Assembly (NCBI RefSeq): GCF_965363235.1
Contig: NC_134838.1
Span: 18,322,441 to 18,386,440 of the forward strand
From: Mytilus galloprovincialis
Taxonomy: Eukaryota; Mollusca; Bivalvia; Mytilida; Mytilidae
Direction: 5' to 3'
Length of the DNA stretch: 64,000 bases
In this document: positions 1-12,517 of the stretch, in pieces
Layout: each line of letters starts with the position of its first letter
Position numbering within the stretch: position 1 is the first letter of the stretch
Program-made: the position numbers and the translations under genes
The notes under the pieces: generated by a model
What the model saw: the letters and a program-made list of their open reading frames with translations, nothing else
Databases searched by the model: none
What the model was told of the DNA's origin: nothing

Positions 1-2
1 GT

Positions 3-3000
3 GTTATATGTGAGATTTCTTACTCTGAATTACCTTATGCCACACTTTATCCACACGAGGACGAAGGGGATACAGTCCAACCAGAAAGTATCAGTTCTGA
101 GAGTGAAAGGATGGAAGATTTTAACTTTACAAGACTTTCACAGCTAGTACAACAAAGAGATGAAGAGAAGAAAAGATCATCATTTCAGAAAGCTGAGATA
201 GGGTTTCCATTGCCTATTTTGAAGGTAATTGCATGTTGTCAATTTAAAAATTAATGGGAGGTTTAATTAAGCAAAAAATAAAATATATTCAAAAACTTTC
301 TACTGCAGCATGTGCGTTATTTACCAAAGTTGTGTTTATCTTCTATTATTATCAGTTGTGAAAGATGTGTAGTAGAAAAGTTTTAAATTTGGATCAAATA
401 TGGTATTTACTGCACATACCCATTAATTGTGTTCCAATCATTTATATTAATAGTCAATTAGTATTTTTTACCTAAAAGTTTAAGTATAATACTGAAAATT
501 GAGGTTCAAATTTTTTTTAACCATAATTATAGATTACAAGATTAAAAGCACAGCACTTGATGCATTATTAAAAATATTTTCTGTTTTGATATGTTAAATT
601 TCTTGAAATCTTCAGAAAAGTTCTTAAGTAAAGATATGTTGACAGATATCTTCAGAAAAGTTCTTAAGTAAAGATATGGCGACATATATCTTCAGAAAAG
701 TTCTTAAGTAAAGATATGGCGACATATATCTTCAGAAAAGTTCTTTTTAAGTAAAGATAAGTTGACAGATACAATATTAAATCTATGGTTGATATTTGCA
801 TGTGAATCCAATTTTTGTGAAGTTGCAGTCAGTGTGAAATTGTAAAATATGAAAATACAAAGATTAAATTAGCAGTTACAATTGACAGCAGGGGAGATAA
901 CTGTATACTAAATCAGATTTTATTTTCAGACTGGTTTGATCATTGTGGATAGTCCAGGTGTTGGAGATACACCAGAAATGACAAAGTTGGTTCTAGACTA
1001 TATAATGGAAGCTTCAGCTTTTGTTTTTATCATTAACACAATTGATGGAGTACAGATCACAAGAGTGAGTGTCTACGTGAAATTTTCAAAGATGGGTTTT
1101 TTTACTAATCCTTATTTTGTTTGAAATATGTTTAACTTTCTGTCACATATGTGAACAAATAAAATGTACAACTTAGTGTAGAAAGTTTGTACCAAGTCTG
1201 TTATTAACTAGGTGCTATGACAATCAAATTTAGATTAAATCTCTACTTTGCTTAACTTTTTTATGCTTGGCTGCTGTATGGCTGTGTGAGAGCACAAAGC
1301 ATAAGAAAAATGAGTGTAGATTTAATTTTAATCAGATTGATGCTAGGGCAACGGCCTCACACTTAACTATTCTTTCATAGTTGATGTAACCAAATAGCAG
1401 TAACATATATATTGTAGTGTAAGAAAGTGGGGAAACAATTATTGGAGAAAACTGAAAACTGCTTTTTAAATTTCAGTTGGAAATGTTATTAGCAGAGATT
1501 GCAGACAGAGTCATGACAGAAAACAAGTATTACAAGCAGGACTGTACTTTGTTTGTATGTAATAAATGGGACCAGGTAGGTCAAGTTAAAACTTTCAACT
1601 TATAAAAAGTTATTTCAATCTTTCAAACATCTTACATACATTTGTAGAACTAATTATGTGAGCAGCAATAACTGTCATACTTTCATATGTGTTCATTGGT
1701 GTAAACCTTGAGAGCTGACCTACACATCCATTTCAGGTTTATGACCTATGGTTATATATTTGGTTAATTTTGAAATTGATAAGTAGAACTTATTAAGTAT
1801 CTTCAACATCTATAGCATGTTGTGAAAATTTATAACCTCAAGGTATTGGTATTGTTGAAATGCAGTCTACTTTTCCAATTTTAGTCTCAAGAACTAGGAG
1901 TATTGCTAACACAGTAAGAAGTTTCTGAACATAAATTCATTCAATATACTTGTTTAACTAGCAATTTTGTCCTCTTTTACCATACAGTTTTTTCGTTTTT
2001 TTTCGTTTTCTAAAAATTGCATTTGCGTTCTTTTTGCCTCTGTAAAGGTGGCTGAAAATTATATAGTTTGGAAAAGATTGAAATTTACTCATGTACATTG
2101 AATGGAACTTTGTTAAACAAAGTAATGTATGCCCTTCAGTTGTTTTTATATCTATCAGGTTCCCATTGATGAAAGAGATTCAGTTCGGGAAGATGCATTA
2201 AAAAAATTAAAGAAAGTTTGGATTGGATTTCAGCCATCACATTTGTACACATTATCAACGAAGGAAGCTCTCTGGATCCAGAAGGATGGGCTAATTGTTG
2301 GAAGATTTGAAAAAATACTTCAGGGAATCATAAATCTACTCCCTCCAAGCAGGGAGCAGCTACTTACAACATCAACAGGGTATGAACTTGGGAAATATCA
2401 ACAAACTATTATGCACTAGGCTATTTATATAAATATAATATGTAAATTTCCTTGATAATGTAATCACTGGGTCATTTGAACATAACATACATTACCAACA
2501 TCAACGGGATGATACAATTATTAGTCAAATAAATTGAGTTATTAAATGATATGAGCAAATAAGCCCTAATACGGATAAATCAGCATGTGCAATACTGAAA
2601 ACGTCCCACTGTCGATATAAATCAAGATTTAATATTGCTCTTCGAACAGGGTCAATACGGAAAAAACAGGGCCAATACAGAAAAAAGCGGGAAAAAAGTC
2701 GTATTAGCCCTAGGGCTAATACAGGACGTTCACTTCCGGTTTTCAATTTTCTTACGCCATTACTTAACTTTGGAAGTATCGTTATGCATAAAAACATTTG
2801 TATAATATTTTTATGCCCCACCTACGATAGTAGAGGGGCATTATGTTTTCTGGTCTGTGCGTCCGTCCGTCCGTCCGTCCGTCTGTCCCGCTTCAGGTTA
2901 AAGTTTTTGGTCAAGGTAGTTTTTGATGAAGTTTAAGTCCAATCGACTTCAAACTTAGTACACATGTCCCCTATGATATGATCTTTCTAATTTTAATGCC

Positions 3001-6000
3001 AAATTAGAGTTTTTACCCCAATTTCACGGTCCACTGAACATGGAAAATGATAGTGCGAGTGGGGCATTCGTGTACTGAGGACACATTCTTGTTATAAATT
3101 AAAATCATAAAATAAACAGGTTAAATGATGTGCAATGTTTTGTTACGTCTTAAAGTTTTGAAACGGAAAAAACAGGGCCAATACAGAAAAAAGCGGGAAA
3201 AAAGCCGTATTGGCCCATGGGCTAATACGGGACGTTCACTTCCGGTTTTTAATTTTCTTATAATCATTTAATAAAAGTGTTATGAACTGGCTGTTTCTGT
3301 ATTGGCACTGGTATAGATTCTCGGTCAGCTGTATTGGCCCTCGACCCTACGGGTCTCGAGGCCAATACAGCAAACCTTGAATCTATACCAGTGCCAATAC
3401 AGAAACAGCCAGTTAATAACACTATATTATTAACATCACACTAGGCCATTTTAACATTGCAAATGGTCATTTGTTAAATAAAAATCAATATATTTTATGC
3501 ATCACTCTTTTTTTCATTAGTTTTCTACTTTGATTATAACTAAATAAGACAAGTAATTTTTTTTTAAAAGTCATTAAATGCTGTAATGTTCATAATAATT
3601 TTCTCAGTTGACATGATTTATGTTGGACCTGAAGACCAAACTGTTACCTGAAGTAAGAGGTTTGAAGGGGATACCTAACACTTTAATTCAAATAGAGTTG
3701 GCTCGTTTTTTTGTCATAAAATTTTGACAAAATATTTACTTTGACATATTGATAAAAATTAATACAGTAATTTGAACCACACGATGTACAGTGATAATTT
3801 CATAGCAATTTGACAAACACAAATTTTGATCATAGAGGCTTGATTTCTTTTTAGTAATACAATGTAGTGTGTGAATAAAATGTTCGGTTTCTTTTTAAAG
3901 AGTTAACTCCCATTAGGTGTTCTGTAACCCCTCAGGTAACAAATAAGGATTGAGGGCAAGTCAAAACTTTTTTTTCTGAGAAAACCCTCTGTAACTGTTA
4001 GTTTTGAATTCCTTTCATTTCTATCTTTTTTAGCAAATTGTTTGATTTCCTGAACAACTGCATGACTTGTATTGAAAACAATATTCAGAAAAGTACAATC
4101 AGTGTTGAGGAAGCTGAGAGACAACAAGCTGAGGTTAACACTAGGATGAAGGCATTAAAGGCAGAGGTGAATGAATTCTTTGATCATCAAAAATCTGGTT
4201 TGAAATCAAATCTAAGTAAAATAGCAGAGTCTTTATCAAAATATTTGAGAACTGAGGATGTCAAGAAGGACTTAGGTAATTTTAAGGCTACTGATCCTGA
4301 ATTTTATCAGAAGAATTTCCAGGATGTTTCAGTTATTATAAGATCACGAGTTTATGATGGGATTTCAAAACATATGAAAACTTGGGAAGAGGAACAAAAG
4401 CAACTTGAAGATATCGGCAAACAGCTTTTAAAAAAGTTTAACGAAAAGTTTCCAGATTTTGAAGCTCAGTTATTTCGAGTTGAAAAATTATTCAGGAACA
4501 CTTGGCGAGGCGATACAGGCGAAGCAGAATCACCAATGGATGAAAAAATTCCTCTTGTACCAGACATTATAACAGATCGTTACACCAACCTCAATCTGGG
4601 ATTAAAAGTTATTCTGAGTGTTGCATTAACTCCAGTGTTTCTGATTGGTGCTATTGTTAGACTTCCATATTGGGGCTTGAGACACCTTGGTAATGTAATC
4701 AAAAACGAAATGTTACACAGGAGCTTTGAGAAAGGTAATGACAAAGACAAAGTAATTAAAGAATATACACAAAATGTTATCAATAAAATGACGGAGAAGA
4801 TGGTGATTGATGCCTGTTTTGGGTCACAGTTATCTATCTTGTACCATTATATTGACCACCAGAAACAGAAAGTGATTGAGCAGATTGATAGGAAACTTGC
4901 CATGCTGAATGAAAGTGCCTTTGATCATTCTGAACCTTTCAATGCTACGTGGCATGCTTCAATGGCAACAGTCGAAGTTTTGCTCAAGAATGTAGAATAT
5001 TTCAATATGATGTTTCTTCCTCAAAATCTACATTTCGAGTCATTGGACAGATTTGAAGTGACTGATGTTCTTTCAGAAGGGGTCCTGACAAAAATAGTTT
5101 TAGCAAGAGATACAAAGAAGAATAATGAGCTGATTGCAATAAGACAAACCCAAATGTCCATTAATATTGATATGATTAAACAGTATCAGAAAGAAGAGAG
5201 ATACTACAGGTAAGAATAATAATAATATTTATTCAGGTAAAGCCAATATATACAAATACATAATACAACCTTAAAATATAGCAATAGGTACCTCTAATGC
5301 TTTAACCCAGGCATGACCCACCGAAGCAAACAAGGTTATTTCCAATTGGGTCTTTATAGTCTTGAAAATAAAATAAATAATTATCATTCAAATTTACAGC
5401 ACTAAACACAGCTTAAAACATTTGTATTAGAAGCAATTTAATAAAGAGGGTGGTAAAGGGTTATTTTCGTGCACCGTGTTTTGCCATTTTTATTTCACGT
5501 GCAGCCCTGAAAAAGGTTGGTTATTCACCTTGTTTTGTAAATTCAGTGAAAAGGTCAAGGTGAGACATTTTTAATTGTTCGATCATCGTGAAATGTCAAT
5601 TTTATTTCGAGTTCTACTTTGCAGATACCCCCCTGTCAACCCTCAAAAAAATATAAAGTCTGTATCTAACATTGACCTGAGTTTACTCATAAGGTGTTCT
5701 TTACTTCACACTTAAATTGTATTTTTGAATACCTTTTACATAATCTTGCAAATCATTCCAGGTTTTGATAAACAGAAAGAAGGTAATATTGTGCAGTTTC
5801 TTGAAAAGTTTCAGTTCACAACAGATTGCTTCTATATAAAAGTTATGAGATGTGGTATATATGCCAACAAGTCAACTATTCTCAAGAGTTCAACAGACTT
5901 AAATTAAAGCAATTATAGGACAATGCACTGCCTTCAATAATGAGAAAAACTTGTAGCTTGAAAGTCAGCAATGTGTTGTATAAATATTTATTAAAATTAT

Positions 6001-7955
6001 TCTGTATGAAAAATTTGTTGTGGACCTTACTCAGTCAAATCTATTAAAAGAAAAGATTTCCAGATAATTGTCACTAATTTTATCATATTTATTATCAAGT
6101 TCCTGACTAGGGACAGCTAGGTGCAAACAAATGCAGTGATTTACAAGTTTTAATAGGTTCCAACCTTCACCCTTACCTGAAACTTAATTAAAAGACATAT
6201 TATCTCTTTATAGAGTGTAGTGATTCTGAACAGTACTTAACAAAGAATAAATCTTGGCACATTTTTTGCAACCACAGATACTGAGATAGAAATCACAAAC
6301 ATAAGGGAAGCAGGGTTTACATTGATGGTGTATTGGAAAGTCGCAACTTTTTTAATTTTCCATTTCAAAATTAAGTGAACTCAATGACCTTTATAAAATC
6401 ACTTATTGGGAATTCCCTGATTATAGTATAGCATCACATCTAAGAAACCTGATTTTTTTTTTATTACAGAAAGACTAATACCAGTAAGCATGATAAGCGT
6501 CAAATCATTATTGTTGATACATTTGTTAAGCATGACATGCATGTCTGGCAATGCTTCCAACGTCCTAGACAAAGTCTAAGACAGTTTATCAAGGAGAAAC
6601 AGTACAAAGAGTATGATGACACGAAGTTGAAGTTCTACTACCAAACCCTGAGTCAAGTCACAAAAGGACTGAAATATTTGCACGAGAGAGGCATGGTGCA
6701 TGTTGATTTATGTCAAGATACTATAATGGTATGTATATGTATTATGAGAATAACAAAAAAAAAATGGATTCATCAGAAGTACAATATTGAAACAAAAAAC
6801 ATATTTACACTTTTGTTATTAAGCTGAATTTTGCCTCCAAATGACCTCAGATCTACTCGGAATAACCTTATGACGTCAAAGAACAATAACTTTTTAATTG
6901 CGACATCAAAATTTTTAAATAATGTCAAAGTTAATGGAAACCTGTGTGATTGTACATAATGGCGGACACATTTACATACAAGTGTAAATACGTCTTTAAG
7001 GTAGTAGGAGAGGAAGAAAAAAACAGTTATGTTATAATGTCTTGTATGAGTTATTTGTGACTTTTACCGAATTTCAGTAACTTTTTCAATAAACAACTTT
7101 TGAGTTCGATGCATTTCTGTCAAAAAGTTTGGTTTGAGTGAACATCATTGTGTTTAGGGGCATCATCACTTCAATTTCCATGTTGAACAAGTTGTTAGAA
7201 AACTGTGATGCTATATTGCACAAATTATTATGCAAATTAAATTCTTATTATTGACAATCATTACTGCCATCATTAAGGCTTTTGGCAAGGCAATAAATGG
7301 ATTGCGTTTGAGTAAGACGCCAGGAAAGAGACATACATTTTTTTTTTTTTTTTTTTAGGCAAATCATTTATTACTACCGGTATATATTAGTAAGTGAAAA
7401 AGTTCTATGCAACTGTTAATTTGTTATCTTCAGATTGACAAGGACGGTAAAGTTGTCCTGGTGAACATATCCTGTCCCACATTGTTAGACAAATCCTTGT
7501 TCAGTCCTGACATAACCAGTGTTGCAGACTATGTCCACTTCTCTGCTGATATCATGACACACACAGACATGACAGTCTATGAGAAGAAACATGATATATA
7601 CAGTCTTGGTATTCTGATGTGGGAATTATGGAGTCAAGAGAATGCATTCAGTAGACAGATCAAGCAACATAGCATTACGAATCTTAGACATTTCTCAGAA
7701 TATCTTAGAGGTGTTGATATACAGAGTTGTCTCCCATCAGTGTCCAAAGATGAGAGTATCACATCATTGGTTAAGACTTGGCATGATGTTATGTCACATA
7801 GTCTTGAACTAAAAGATGAATTAACTGCTGCTAAATGGCTAGATAGCTTTACTTATGATCTTGAATGTTCAGAATTTTCTCAATCTTACACTGGAATAGA
7901 CAATTTAGAGATATCTCCCCATATTTATAGCAGAATGACCCAAGCTGCTATGTGA
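3..7955 (+). CDS. Dynamin-like GTPase fused to a DSTYK-like pseudokinase (5' end outside window)
   Basis: Seven exons join in phase: 3-224, 930-1064, 1477-1575, 2159-2379, 4034-5209, 6470-6728 and 7434-7955 (877 codons plus stop; the N-terminus and P-loop are upstream of the window). Exon 2 has a GTPase G3 motif (DSPGVGD), exon 3 a G4 motif (NKWD) and exon 4 a G5-like STKEA. The large exon 5 is mostly helical, with a hydrophobic stretch near 4600-4680 that could be a membrane paddle, and it ends in the kinase N-lobe. Exons 6 and 7 complete a kinase fold (LHERGMVHVDL; HDIYSLGILMWELW). Order and size match the DSTYK family (about 930 residues in human). The active-site motifs are changed: VAIK reads IAIR, HRD reads HVD, and the DFG position reads NIS. 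I infer a catalytically dead or very weak kinase, probably a divergent molluscan paralogue. Exon boundaries follow GT-AG and phase; function is inferred. Confidence 0.85.
608..771 (+). repeat. 40-bp tandem repeat, four copies
   Basis: Units begin at 608, 648, 688 and 728, each starting ATCTTCAGAAAAGTTCTTAA. The last copy has extra T bases. The array lies in the intron between exons 3-224 and 930-1064 of the GTPase-pseudokinase gene. Confidence 0.9.
2658..3260. repeat. Pair of 97-bp direct repeats around a GCCCC-type interspersed repeat
   Basis: Positions 2658-2754 and 3164-3260 are near-identical 97-bp direct copies sharing the core GGACGTTCACTTCCGGTTTT. Between them, about 2815-3095, lies a repeat that starts near GCCCCACCTACGATAGTAG, has a GTCC microsatellite near 2868, and ends near GAGTGGGGCATTCGTG. 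All of it sits in the intron 2380-4033 of the GTPase-pseudokinase gene. Confidence 0.75.
3276..3423. repeat. Long perfect-arm hairpin
   Basis: The arm 3276-3320 pairs with 3379-3423 (for example GAATCTATACCAGTGCCAAT against its complement). A second, GC-richer inner stem (GCTGTATTGGCCCTCGA against TCGAGGCCAATACAGC) lies inside it. The hairpin is intronic and directly follows the second 97-bp repeat; it is probably a foldback or MITE-type element. Confidence 0.8.
3655..3942. mobile_element. Diverged copy of the GGTGGTACC / TTAA small element
   Basis: This stretch follows the same order of words as the better-kept copy at 54381-54655 (ACCTAACAC near one end, TTTTGACAAA...TTTACTTTGAC, then GCAATTTGACAAACAC and TTTTGATCAT). 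It lies in intron 2380-4033, just before the large exon of the GTPase-pseudokinase gene. Confidence 0.55.
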
Positions 7956-8117
7956 TCTTTAGTTTTGAATTATTTTACTTTTAAATACAGCATATTTTTT
8001 GTTATGCAGATTTCCAGATAAGCTGTGTATTAACCCATAATTTACTATGCAATCATTTAATTTTAAAAGTACAATGGTATTGATTCATATGGTTGGTTAA
8101 CATGTCTAGATATTTAA

Positions 8118-8279
8118 GAAATAATTGATGCAAGCTATACTTTATTGTAGTTTTAACATGGGTAGGCATTATATTTGTGATTATTTTTGCCTGAGCGATA
8201 GTGAGGGCTAAAATTACACGAATATAATGCCTACCCATGTTAAAATTACAATAAAGTAGAAGCTTGCATCCATTATTTC
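8118..8279. mobile_element. Palindromic foldback element
   Basis: The arm 8118-8176 (containing TTTTAACATGGGTAGGCATT) is repeated in inverse at 8221-8279, leaving a 44-base loop. The arms are about 59 bp with a few mismatches. There is no coding capacity. Confidence 0.85.
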
Positions 8280-8839
8280 GATTCTGATTAGGACAATTAA
8301 GGTATATTCTCTGTCCGATGTGTATAAGGGTAGCGCATTTGTGTAGGCTCTTCCATGAACCTCCCTTTTTTGTTTGTAAAACAGCACACAACTGGCAATG
8401 AGTCATTATTCTGCAGTAGTCAATATGCGCATGCGCAAACAAATTTTATTGGATTTAGAGCATGGGTTTATTCAAAAAGCGAAAGAAGCATGTCATATTA
8501 GAATAACAAATTACTTTTTTCATTTAAATCTACCAGAAACTTTCTAAACACTGCAATGCAAAGAATTATAAATATGTCTTGGTATTCTTACCATCATGTT
8601 TATAAGTCAGAGAATATTGACATTTTATCGCTCTTTGTTTTACAGAGGGTCATTAATTGTTCTTCCTAGGGCCTTATGGTGCTATGTTGCTATTTGAAAA
8701 TAGTTTTAATTTTGGATGTACTAGTAACATGTCTTCTGATTGGCTGAAAGCTCATTGTTTATCAGCTCATAGACATAATTTTGTCATGTGACGTAATCAA
8801 CATTTACTCCTTAAAAATGGAATTTAGAATTAAATTATA

Positions 8840-8983
8840 TGGAATGACTGTATTGTTTTTTCTGTCTATTCAAAACAATCATAAAAATGTGGTGTTCACA
8901 ATAACCCTCTACACAAATTATTCAGTGTGTACCATGTTTTTCATGTTATTTCTTCTTAAACAGAAAAAATATTAGTCATTCCT
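8840..8983. mobile_element. Palindromic element, copy 1
   Basis: It starts GGAATGACTGTATTGTTTTT and ends with the inverse (AATATTAGTCATTCC). The centre contains GTGGTGTTCAC. A related, better-kept copy lies at 9711-9867. Both are flanked by similar sequence (a TGATTGGCTGAAAG-like word and its inverse, plus a TGACGTMA-like word), so the repeat may be longer than the palindrome. Confidence 0.7.
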
Positions 8984-9710
8984 GAAAGAATTTTTGATTA
9001 ATGTGGTGCTCATAATTATTTCAGGGATACTTATTTTAAATCAAATGATGGTATTTGAAAATACTGTGGGGAAAACTAAGGTATTAAAGACTAAATATAT
9101 TTAGTATTATACTAAAAAATACTTGAATATAATATTGGAACAAGAGCCCTTCATAGCATTGACACATGGACTGCTTTTCTGATTCCTTTACCGATTAGAA
9201 TACTGTAAATTCAGAAACTCTTGCGTGTGTTCATTTTATTTTATTTTTGAAGAATGGACAAAAAATGTGAGATTAATTATTACCATTTCATAAAAAATCT
9301 GCATACAGTTACAGGTATGAGAAATCAAAATGTAAATTGTTATTACAATGTATTTTGATACTAACCTAGTCACATTATTTGCATTCATAAAAACTTTGCA
9401 ACAATTTCTAAGTTAATAGAAGTTATATAATGTTAAAACAGTCCTTCTAGTGCTTTCATTTTATGTTTTAATGTTCTGCAGTATATTTTTAAAACTATAT
9501 GAGATTAATCAATATTTGTGCTAGGGGCCGTTTAAACTTGCAGTGAGGTGAGAGTTTTTTTGCTCAGTATTGAAGGCCTCACTGTGACTTTGAGACGAAG
9601 AACAGCAATTAAAGTGTTGTTTCTTTGCTTTTTGTGTGTTATTTTGTTGTGCATTTACTGATTTTGTGTCATAGATAGATACCCTATATCCGTCGTTTTT
9701 TCTATTTTAT

Positions 9711-9867
9711 TTAAGGAATGACTAATATTTTTTCTGTCTATGAAGAAATAACATAAAAAATTTGGTGCACACTGAATAACGTGCATAGCGGGTTATTTAA
9801 CAGTGTGCACCACATTTTTTATGTTATTTCGAATAGACAGAAAAAATATTACAGTCATTTCTTATAA
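9711..9867. mobile_element. Palindromic element, copy 2
   Basis: The arms 9711-9780 and 9793-9867 are inverse copies (AATATTTTTTCTGTCTATG against ATAGACAGAAAAAATATT; GGTGCACACTG against CAGTGTGCACC). The core is GTGCACAC. It is related to the element at 8840-8983. No gene lies inside. Confidence 0.8.
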
Positions 9868-10429
9868 TTTAATTTTAAATTCCATTTTAAACCATAGAAA
9901 ACCATGAAAAAACATTGATGACGTCACGGTCACATAACTAAATTATGTCTATTGGCTGATAACAAAATAACGTCAGCAAATCAGAAGACGCATTACATCC
10001 AAAATTAAATTATTACAAATTAGCGCTTATAAGTTTTAAGGTTTGTTATCATATGTTCTAAATGTGCTATTATATTCATTATATGTTAATATATATATGT
10101 AGATATTATATTTTTTACAATCAATTTTTAATTGTTAATGATTTCGTTAAATTTCCATTGATGATTTTTTTATATTGTGTATCTTAATATCTTTTTACAT
10201 AATGAGTGTTTGCTGGTACACTGCCGTGATTTTTAGCATTATTTACAGACAGAATGTACTTTTAAATTGATCCAGTAAAATTTCCCAGTAAGATATTACA
10301 TGTAGGGGAAAATAGTAGTCAGAAATTGATTTGGTGTATGTATTGTAACACATTGCAGGGGACATAAAAAAATGTATAAATGCTGTCTGTCCAGTCTTGT
10401 AAGCCCTTTGCCTTTCACCTGTACAATTC

Positions 10430-10900
10430 TGATTTTGTGTTGATCAACTGTTTTAAAGAGAGTTATGTCTCTTAGTAATATTAATTATATGCATTGTAAT
10501 CGCCTCAGATGTACAACTTTTGTCAGAATTTTATCCAACTTTTATTAAAGGTTTATTTCAGTAATGTCTCTAACAAGTTTGATAATCAGTGAGGATTAAC
10601 TAATGGTATTTTTTAAAAGAGTCTAGCATGTTCCAATTTTTCAATTTTGCCGGATTTTATTATGCTTACATCATCAATGTCCCTAACAAGTTTGAAAATC
10701 AGTGACAATTAATATTTTTAAAAGAGTTATGCCTCTTGGAATTTCAATTATGTTCAAATTGCATAGTAATTAAGTGATCTAATTTGTACAATTCTTGCCA
10801 GATTTTTTCATACTTATATCAAAGGTTCAAATTATTAATGTCTAGGATAACTTACAAAATCAGAGCCAATCAACTACATTTGAAAGAGTCATGGACCTGA
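10430..10900. repeat. Diverged tandem repeat, about three units
   Basis: Similar paragraphs recur near 10560, 10672 and 10835 (AATGTCTCTAACAAGTTTGA, AATGTCCCTAACAAGTTTGA, and a looser AATGTCTAGGATAAC...AAAATCAG), each followed by an AAAGAGT(T/C)-like word. The units are of uneven length and old. Confidence 0.55.
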
Positions 10901-11141
10901 CATATTGTACTAACCCTAGTGTATTGTTGCCTTCATTTGTTTTTAGTAATTATTGTTGTCTGGGTTGATGTCTAATTAATATATAACCTACCGGTATGTC
11001 TCCATTTATTAGATCTACTGGTTCAACGGTCCATGTGTGCTACTGCAATCACTTGGTGATTAATGTGATCCAATTTTTTTTTTACCAAAATCTGCTTTGA
11101 AACCACTAAATTAATTTCAACCAAACTTTAACTGATGCTGA

Positions 11142-11448
11142 GTTCACACGGAATTCGAATTTGATTCGCATTAACTATTTCGAATTAGTTTAATTTGCAT
11201 TTGAAACGTTTTACGTCCTAACGTCAATTCTAATTCGAATTACAATGCATGTCAAATTCGCTTTACTGTCCTAACATTGTTAACTTTTAATTCGTATTAA
11301 CAAAAAGGTATTTCTAATGCGAATTGGTTAATTCGAATTAGCCAATTTGAATCAATTCGAATTAAAACAGAAGAGTATGTGAACGCGATTAGCGAATTCA
11401 ATTTACATTCGATTCGAATTCAATTCGACATTTAATGTACGTGTGAAC
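11142..11448. mobile_element. AATTCG-rich inverted-repeat element (MITE-like)
   Basis: It begins GTTCACACG and ends CGTGTGAAC. The interior is dominated by the word AATTCG and its complement in both orientations, so it can fold in many registers. There is no open reading frame. The target duplication is unclear. Confidence 0.7.
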
Positions 11449-12420
11449 GAGACATTAATGATCCCTGAAATGTCTATATAAAGTTTATGATTTTGTTTTA
11501 AACCACATCTAAAATATTTAAAAATAAGGATAAAATACATTTAATATTCAATAGAGAACATCTCACAATGATAAAATACTCAAAATGCCAAGGTAACCTT
11601 CCTACTTTGTGCACCAAAAATGTCAGAGGACTCTTATAGGAGTTATTGACCTTACATGAGAATATTTGACTGATTTAAGAGTTTTTGTCTAGTCTCATCC
11701 TGAAAACTATCAAACGTTGGTAGATACTGTGAACAGCGAAAATGGTCAGTTATTAAACTTTTAAGATAAACAATATTGCTATAATGACTGGAAGCCTCTG
11801 ATGACTGGTAATGGGCATAATTTGCTTTTAATACTAACATAGCTGTGATACTCAAGGCCAAAATATTTGAAAATCCAAAACCTTATTAAAAAAAATAAGA
11901 AATGAAAAGCTTATTAACCATTAAGAAATAAAACACATATCTACAGTTTGACAAGGAATCAGAGCTTTGTATGAGGAGATGTATTCCTTATTTTAAAATG
12001 ATTTCTAAAACAAATTGTCAAATTTTGCAACACCAAATTTCTTAACACAATATCAGTATTTAAAAAGATCATTTTACTTTACTAATTTACAAGTTTTTGT
12101 CCATTATCTTCAAAACTATAATAGATTTGAAGAAATTTTAACAGCAAAATATTTTATCAATAGAAAATCTACAATAAGAAAAAAGCTCATTTTTTTAATC
12201 CTTAGATGGCTCCTTAAAGTAGTTAATGCCCTTTAATGCTGATTATTAGATATAGGAAGATGTGGTGTGAGTGCCAATGAGACAACTCTCCATACAAATA
12301 ACAATTTAAAAAGTAAACCATTATAGGTTAAAGTATTAGCCTACTTTAATAGAAAGGCAAATACTGTTAACAGCAAAAATGATAAGTCAACATTACATCT
12401 TTACACTGACATCAGAAATA

Positions 12421-12439
12421 CGTAAGATTCAGATTACCG
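12421..12439 (+). repeat. Left terminal inverted repeat of the two-gene transposon
   Basis: Core GTAAGATTCAGATTA followed by CCG. It pairs with 20594-20612, with one extra T in the right copy and a mismatch at the outermost base. Confidence 0.85.
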
Positions 12440-12517
12440 AACGTCAAGAACTCTTTTGTACATGAAGGTACGTAAGTCGTGTGACGTCGGGGCAACTATT
12501 TGTTTACATTGACGACA

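Larger units (their letters stand above)
7956..12420. other. Intergenic region without a recognisable gene
   Basis: No reading frame here resembles a known family. The longest frames fall inside palindromic repeats. Content: a hairpin (8118-8279), two related palindromic elements (8840-8983 and 9711-9867), diverged tandem repeats (about 10430-10900), an AATTCG-rich inverted-repeat element (11142-11448) and a short dispersed repeat (about 12254-12330). The stretch 11450-12250 shows only AT-rich sequence. Confidence 0.7.

Noticed and set aside
5725-5907. Possible extra exon of the GTPase-pseudokinase gene after a TTCCAG acceptor
   Set aside because: Entering this acceptor in the phase left by exon 4034-5209 gives an immediate stop (TGA). 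Joining 5209 directly to 6470 keeps the frame and a sensible kinase N-lobe.
8053-8442. 129-codon open frame on the - strand
   Set aside because: It runs through the hairpin at 8118-8279 and resembles no protein family.
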